Shown piece after piece: positions 12,390-16,442 of a DNA stretch of 16,442 bases. Position 1 is the first letter of the stretch, and each line of letters starts with the position of its first letter. The stretch is from Acidobacteriota bacterium. GTDB lineage: Bacteria; Acidobacteriota; Blastocatellia; Pyrinomonadales; Pyrinomonadaceae. A program made the translations under genes and the position numbers. The notes beneath the pieces are model-generated. The model worked only from the letters and a program-made list of their open reading frames with translations. It ran no database searches and was not told where the DNA came from. The stretch is from NCBI GenBank assembly GCA_029777145.1, contig JAKOSS010000164.1:1-16442 (forward strand), written 5' to 3'.

Positions 12390-15194
12390 TCAGAACTGCA
12401 GATATTTGCCGGTGATCGAGTTCGGGTTTAGGGCGAGTTCTTCAGGAGTTCCGGTCGCGACGATCTCGCCGCCGCCTGAACCGCCCTCCGGGCCGAGGTC
12501 GATGACGTGATCGGCGGTCTTGATGACGTCGAGGTTGTGTTCGATAACGAGCAGGCTGCCGCCGCCTTCGAGCAGCGCGCGAAAGGCCGCCAGCAATTTG
12601 TTGATGTCGTCGAAATGGAGGCCGGTGGTCGGTTCGTCAAAGATAAAGAGCGTTCGCGATTGCGTGCGTTGTGCCAGGTGGGCCGCAAGCTTGACGCGCT
12701 GCGCCTCGCCGCCCGAAAGCGTCGTCGCCGACTGTCCGAGCCGCAGATATCCGAGGCCGACCGCATCGATCACCTTCAGCCGATTCGCGAGCTTGTTGAT
12801 GTCCTTAAAGAAAACGATTGCCTCACGGACCGTCAGCTGCAGCACTTCGGCAATGTTCTTGCCCTTGAATTTCACGTCCAGTATCTCCGAACGGAAACGT
12901 GTCCCGCGGCAATCCTCGCAGGTCAGTTCGACATCGGCGAGAAACTGCATCTCGACCGTCACCGTTCCCGACCCCTGGCAGGTTTCGCAACGGCCGCCCG
13001 GAACGTTGAACGAGAAATGCGACGGGTTGTAGCCGCGCGTGCGCGAGGCGTTCGTTGCCGCGAAGAGTTCGCGGATAGCGTCGTAGGCCTTGATGTATGT
13101 TACCGGATTCGACCGCGGCGTGCGGCCGATCGGCGATTGATCGACAAGGACGACGTCGTCGATGTTCTCGATCCCGCGGATCTCGCGGCAGCGGCCGACC
13201 TGCGACTGGCTTTCCCCGCGTTCTTTCTTGATGCCCGCGTACAGGACGTCGTGAACGAGCGTCGACTTTCCTGAGCCGGAGACTCCGGTAACGCACACGA
13301 GCATCTCGAGCGGAATGTCGACCGTGATGTTCTTGAGATTATGCTCGCGGGCGCCGTCGATCGTGATCGCTCGCTTTGACGGCTTGCGGCGCTGCGGAGG
13401 TACTTTGATCTCGGCGTCGCCGCGAAGATAGCGGGCGGTCAGCGATTCCTTCGATCTCAGCAATCCGTTGAGATCGCCCTCGTAAACGAGATTTCCGCCA
13501 AGTTCGCCGGCGTGAAGCCCGACATCGATCAAATGGTCCGCGGCGCGCATCGTCTCCTCGTCGTGTTCGACGACGAGGACCGTGTTCCCGATATCGCGCA
13601 GGTTCTCGAGTATTCGGATGAGCCGCGAGTTGTCACGCGGATGAAGCCCGATCGACGGCTCATCGAGAACGTAAAGTGTTCCGACCAAAAGAGATCCGAG
13701 GTTCGTGGCGAGTTGGATGCGTTGCGCCTCGCCGCCCGAAAGGGTCGATGCGAGCCGGTCGAGCGTCAGGTAATCGAGCCCGACATCGACGAGGAACTTT
13801 AGACGCCTGCGGATCTCGAGAAGGAGTTTTTCGGCGATCTTCTCGCGTTCGGGTGTGAGCCGGAGTCCGTCGAAGAACACGGCCGCTTCACGGATCGACA
13901 GGCCGACCGTTTCGGGAAGCGACAGCCCGGCGATCTTCACGGCGCGCGCCTCTGCGCGAAGCCGGCCGCCGCGGCATTCGGGGCAAGACGTGTAGCCCCT
14001 GTATTTTGCCAGGAAGACGCGGACGTGGAGTTTGTACTTCTTCGTCTCGAGCCAGTCGAAAAAGCCGTCGATGCCTTTCCACGAACCGCTGCCGTGCAGA
14101 ATAGCGCGACGGACGTCCTCGCCGAGTTCGGCGAACGGCACGTCGAGCGGAATCCCCGCCCCGCGGCAAAAGCTCAGAAGCGCCTTGCTCGCCCACGCGT
14201 ACTGCGGACGCTGGAACGGTTCGACGGCACCCTCGCCGATCGACAGATTCTCGTTCGGAACTACGAGCGCGTAATCGACACCGATCGAATTTCCGAAACC
14301 CTGACAGGTCGGGCAGGCGCCGAAAGGCGAGTTGAAGCTGAACAGCCTCGGTTCGGGTTCCTCATACGCCGAACCGTCCGTCTTGCAGACGAATTTGTCC
14401 GAGAAAGTGAAGGTCGTACCATCGGGAGTTGCGATGGTCGCCGAACCGGTCTCGCGAAAGCATATCTCAAGCGAATCGACCAGACGTTGCCTGATCGAGG
14501 CGTCGGCCTTGAGCCTGTCGATCAGCACGAAGGTGTCGTCGAAATCATCGAACGCGTAATCTTCCGGTGTTTTGAGATCGATGGTCTCGCCGTTGCGCAG
14601 AAAACGGGTGAAGCCGTTCTGCATCAATGACAAAAGGATCGCCGAAACCCTTAGCCGGGCGGCTTTCGCAGTCGATTTGCCGCCCTTCGCGCCGACGTCG
14701 TCGTGGACCGGGAACAGAACGTAGAAACGTGAGCCGTCGGGGAGGCGTTCGAGCGTGTCTTCCGCCGCGGATTCGGGGGAATCCTTTTTCACCTCCGTTC
14801 CGCACGCGTCGCAGAATGTCTGGCCGACGCGGGCAAAAAGCAGCCGGAGATAATCGTAGATCTCTGTCTGGGTCGCGACGGTCGAGCGCGGATTGCGGGT
14901 TGAATTCTTTTGCCGGATAGCGATCGCCGGCGCTATGCCGACGATCTCGTCGACATCGGGCTTGTCCATCCGTTCGAGGAACTGCCGCGCGTAGGCCGAA
15001 AGCGATTCGACATAGCGGCGCTGGCCCTCGGCGTAGATGGTGTCGAAAGCGAGGCTCGATTTTCCGGATCCGGAGACGCCCGTTACGATCGTCAATTTGT
15101 TGACCGGGATCGAAACCGACACGTTCTTCAGATTATGGACCCGCGCGCCGCGAACCTCGATCGTCTCTTCTGCGATTCTTGCCTTTGCCACCAT
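12390..15194 (-). CDS. uvrA: UvrABC excinuclease subunit A
   Basis: UvrA is the DNA-damage recognition ATPase of nucleotide excision repair; it loads UvrB. The 934-residue product has the full two-ABC layout: Walker [10 protein letters not shown] (39-47), [12 protein letters not shown] with D-E-P-S-I-G-L-H-P, a second Walker A around K643, and [12 protein letters not shown] with D-E-P-T-T-G-L-H. The second zinc module is complete (C736, C739, C759, C762). The first module keeps C270, C294 and C297 but has D273 where the second cysteine is expected (C-K-T-D-G), so it may not bind zinc normally. The start [10 protein letters not shown] gives a normal N-terminus; no SD is evident. It is monocistronic or reads on into the RAYT gene through REP repeats, and is divergent from the DUF1223 gene. 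Confidence 0.97.
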   Translation of the reverse strand: MVAKARIAEETIEVRGARVHNLKNVSVSIPVNKLTIVTGVSGSGKSSLAFDTIYAEGQRRYVESLSAYARQFLERMDKPDVDEIVGIAPAIAIRQKNSTRNPRSTVATQTEIYDYLRLLFARVGQTFCDACGTEVKKDSPESAAEDTLERLPDGSRFYVLFPVHDDVGAKGGKSTAKAARLRVSAILLSLMQNGFTRFLRNGETIDLKTPEDYAFDDFDDTFVLIDRLKADASIRQRLVDSLEICFRETGSATIATPDGTTFTFSDKFVCKTDGSAYEEPEPRLFSFNSPFGACPTCQGFGNSIGVDYALVVPNENLSIGEGAVEPFQRPQYAWASKALLSFCRGAGIPLDVPFAELGEDVRRAILHGSGSWKGIDGFFDWLETKKYKLHVRVFLAKYRGYTSCPECRGGRLRAEARAVKIAGLSLPETVGLSIREAAVFFDGLRLTPEREKIAEKLLLEIRRRLKFLVDVGLDYLTLDRLASTLSGGEAQRIQLATNLGSLLVGTLYVLDEPSIGLHPRDNSRLIRILENLRDIGNTVLVVEHDEETMRAADHLIDVGLHAGELGGNLVYEGDLNGLLRSKESLTARYLRGDAEIKVPPQRRKPSKRAITIDGAREHNLKNITVDIPLEMLVCVTGVSGSGKSTLVHDVLYAGIKKERGESQSQVGRCREIRGIENIDDVVLVDQSPIGRTPRSNPVTYIKAYDAIRELFAATNASRTRGYNPSHFSFNVPGGRCETCQGSGTVTVEMQFLADVELTCEDCRGTRFRSEILDVKFKGKNIAEVLQLTVREAIVFFKDINKLANRLKVIDAVGLGYLRLGQSATTLSGGEAQRVKLAAHLAQRTQSRTLFIFDEPTTGLHFDDINKLLAAFRALLEGGGSLLVIEHNLDVIKTADHVIDLGPEGGSGGGEIVATGTPEELALNPNSITGKYLQF

Positions 15195-15226
15195 AGTCTA
15201 AAAAACCGGCACGGGTGAAAAACTCC

Positions 15227-15253
15227 ATTCTAGCAAATCGCGGCGGTTGGCAA
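15227..15253 (-). promoter_or_regulatory. Candidate uvrA promoter
   Basis: On the minus strand TTGCCA (15248-15253) precedes TAGAAT (15227-15232), 5 of 6 to the -10 consensus, with a short 15-bp spacer. The -10 is 33 bp before the uvrA start. A small hairpin GCGGTT/AACCGC (15243-15259) overlaps the -35. I saw no LexA-like operator of a known type. Confidence 0.35.
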
Positions 15254-15299
15254 AACCGCGGATCGGGTCATACGATGCCGATACGAAGACCCGCGGTTT
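15253..15299. repeat. Inverted repeat upstream of uvrA
   Basis: AAACCGCGG (15253-15261) is complementary to CCGCGGTTT (15291-15299), a 9-bp dyad with a 29-bp spacer between the uvrA promoter candidate and REP copy 3. It could be an operator or a decayed palindromic repeat; no function is assigned. Confidence 0.4.
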
Positions 15300-15323
15300 G
15301 GGATATTCGATTCTGGCTCTTGG

Positions 15324-15449
15324 ACTGGAGCGCAAGCGTCCCGCTTGCATGAGCGCGAAGCGCGAACGGCTTCCGGGGAAAATGAACCTTCTTCGGCGAA
15401 GGCATCACGGCGTTTCACGCCGTTGCAAGCGGGACGCTTGCGCTCCAGT
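15324..15449 (-). repeat. REP/BIME-like composite palindrome, copy 3 (126 bp, inverted)
   Basis: Both 26-bp arms (15324-15349 and 15424-15449) are identical to those of copy 1. Read on the minus strand, the whole 126 bp matches copy 1 at 121 positions; the five differences all lie in the interior. It therefore sits in opposite orientation to copies 1 and 2, in the divergent spacer between uvrA and the DUF1223 gene. It is followed directly by CCAAAATCCCAAAT (15450-15463), the spacer-repeat word. Confidence 0.92.
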
Positions 15450-15471
15450 CCAAAATCCCAAATGCTATGCC

Positions 15472-15486
15472 GCCCTCTGCGAGGGC
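15472..15486 (+). other. Small perfect hairpin upstream of the DUF1223 gene
   Basis: GCCCTC-TGC-GAGGGC forms a 6-bp stem with a 3-nt loop in the 104-bp gap between REP copy 3 and the DUF1223 start. There is no T-run. No convincing promoter boxes or SD are seen in the rest of this gap. Confidence 0.4.
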
Positions 15487-15553
15487 TGATGCGGAATCGT
15501 TTAGGACGCAAATGTCCAGCGATTGCGGTTGGAAATGAGTTACGATAGATGCG

Positions 15554-16312
15554 ATGGTGATCCGAATACTGATCGCGGTCTTTCTCTTCAGTACCGTTGC
15601 GCTTGGGCAGGGCATATCGAGCAGAGCCGACGTCCGCCCGACGCCGGTGCTGGTCGAGCTTTTCACAGCCGAGGGCTGCCCGACGTGTCCGAACGCCGAG
15701 AGCTCGCTCGCGTTCCTTAAACGTGAACAGCCGGTGCCCGGCGTCGAGATCGTCACGCTCGCGTTCCACGTCGATTACTTCGACCGGTTCGGATGGAAGG
15801 ACCAATTCGCGTCGCCCGAGTTCACAAAGCGGCAGGAGTTGTATGCGAAGCGGTTCAAGATCGGGGAAGTCTACACGCCGCAGATGATCGTCGACGGACG
15901 CGCCGAATTCGCCGGAACCGAAACCGGACTCGCGACCAACGCCGTTCTCGCAGCCGCGAAGGAACCGAAAGGCAGGATCGATCTGACCCTCGACGGCGAC
16001 GTGCTGAGTCTCTCAATTATCGATCTTCCGAAACACAAGGATTCTGTGATCTATCTTGCGGTCACCGAGGACGGGCTCGAGACCGAAGTCGCGTCGGGCG
16101 CCAACCGCGGCCGCAAGCTCCGGCATTCGTCGGTCGTTCGCGAGTTCCGCGAGATCGGGCGGATCCGAAAGCGGGACGCCCGATTTGACGGCGCGGCAAG
16201 ATTGCCCCGAATCGGCGAGAAGCCGCAGCGGTATGTCGTTTTCGTTCAGGAATCGCTCGGCAGTGCCGTCTTGGCAGTCGGTATGATCGAGTCCGCCGTT
16301 CGGATAAGGTGA
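15554..16312 (+). CDS. Exported DUF1223 family, thioredoxin-like protein
   Basis: The 252-residue protein begins with a signal peptide (I-R-I-L-I-A-V-F-L-F-S-T-V-A-L-G, cleavage near residue 19-25). The DUF1223 core follows: V-L-V-E-L-F-T-A-E-G-C-P-T-C-P (C42, C45, a thioredoxin-like C-x-x-C), L-A-F-H-V-D-Y-F-D-R-F-G-W-K-D, and V-Y-T-P-Q-M-I-V-D-G-R. The first half is the thioredoxin-like fold; the second (about 140-250) is a beta-rich domain typical of the family. The length is normal. It probably acts in the periplasm, perhaps in redox chemistry, but no substrate is established for the family. ATG 15554 is chosen for the signal peptide; the SD is weak. It is divergent from uvrA, with a REP-like element between them. 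Confidence 0.88.
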   Translation: MVIRILIAVFLFSTVALGQGISSRADVRPTPVLVELFTAEGCPTCPNAESSLAFLKREQPVPGVEIVTLAFHVDYFDRFGWKDQFASPEFTKRQELYAKRFKIGEVYTPQMIVDGRAEFAGTETGLATNAVLAAAKEPKGRIDLTLDGDVLSLSIIDLPKHKDSVIYLAVTEDGLETEVASGANRGRKLRHSSVVREFREIGRIRKRDARFDGAARLPRIGEKPQRYVVFVQESLGSAVLAVGMIESAVRIR

Positions 16313-16442
16313 TTGCGTTTTTGCAAGGAATTGCTTAGATGCGAGTTGTAATTCGGCGCGCGCGTTTGACCGAGCGGTCGAAGTTGGATTTGAAAGCGAA
16401 TAGTTCCATCAAAGTTGGTTAGATAATGAGCAACGTGCCGAA
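16313..16442 (+). other. 3' end spacer with possible start of a further gene
   Basis: The last 130 bases hold no complete gene. An ATG at 16427 opens M-S-N-V-P and runs off the end, so it may be the first codons of the next gene, but five codons cannot show this. No strong SD or terminator is visible after the DUF1223 stop. Confidence 0.25.

Noticed and set aside
12131..12431. Small open frames across the REP repeats reading phrases such as R-A-S-R-S-C-K-R-D-A-C-A-P-V.
   Set aside because: They are translations of palindromic non-coding repeats; the same phrases appear at 15247-15548 and 11397-11828 in several frames.
1..16442. tRNA, rRNA or known riboswitch genes.
   Set aside because: I looked for cloverleaf signatures and common riboswitch cores by eye and saw none; a covariance-model scan would be decisive.

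Overview
The window is ordinary chromosomal DNA from a GC-rich, diderm-type bacterium. It carries housekeeping genes in small co-directional groups, two secreted or envelope proteins (one with a textbook PEP-CTERM sorting tail), and an accessory patch of REP-like palindromes around a RAYT transposase. The PEP-CTERM tail, the single-chain (bacillus/archaeal-type) glycyl-tRNA synthetase, the dispersed AT-rich spacer repeats and the RAYT/REP system together fit an Acidobacteriota genome, perhaps Blastocatellia/Pyrinomonadaceae. That placement is inference; no rRNA or other phylogenetic marker is present.

Layout on the + strand: the 3' part of accB (1-398) and complete accC (486-1832) give the biotin carrier and biotin carboxylase of acetyl-CoA carboxylase. 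Next come rpsO (1980-2249) and pnp (2509-4623), the classical S15/PNPase pair, with a hairpin plus T-run just before the pnp ribosome binding site and a strong terminator after pnp. Two exported proteins follow: a PEP-CTERM protein with a Thr-Pro repeat (4920-5549) and a PEGA-domain protein with an OmpA-like tail (5595-6536), closed by a terminator. Then come glycyl-tRNA synthetase (6728-8122), a CCA-adding/poly(A) polymerase-family enzyme with an HD domain (8316-9698), an MFS exporter overlapping it by 7 nt (9692-10933), and a small DUF2695 protein (11063-11362).

The accessory region runs from 11365 to 12379. A RAYT-family HUH transposase (minus strand, 11537-12154) is flanked on both sides by composite palindromic elements. 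Their 26-bp arms each contain the hairpin GCAAGCG-TCC-CGCTTGC. A further full-length copy lies at 15324-15449, in opposite orientation to the copy at 11365-11490 and matching it at 121 of 126 positions. uvrA (minus, 12390-15194) sits between these copies. A divergent secreted DUF1223 thioredoxin-like protein (15554-16312) closes the window. The last 130 bases hold no complete gene.

The most interesting unit is the RAYT with its bipartite 110-126 bp repeats. It looks like a self-contained REP/BIME-type system in which the transposase gene is embedded in its own substrate repeats. Secondary points are the odd architecture of the PEP-CTERM protein, the structured leaders of accC, rpsO and pnp, the loss of one cysteine in UvrA's first zinc module, and several families of short spacer repeats.
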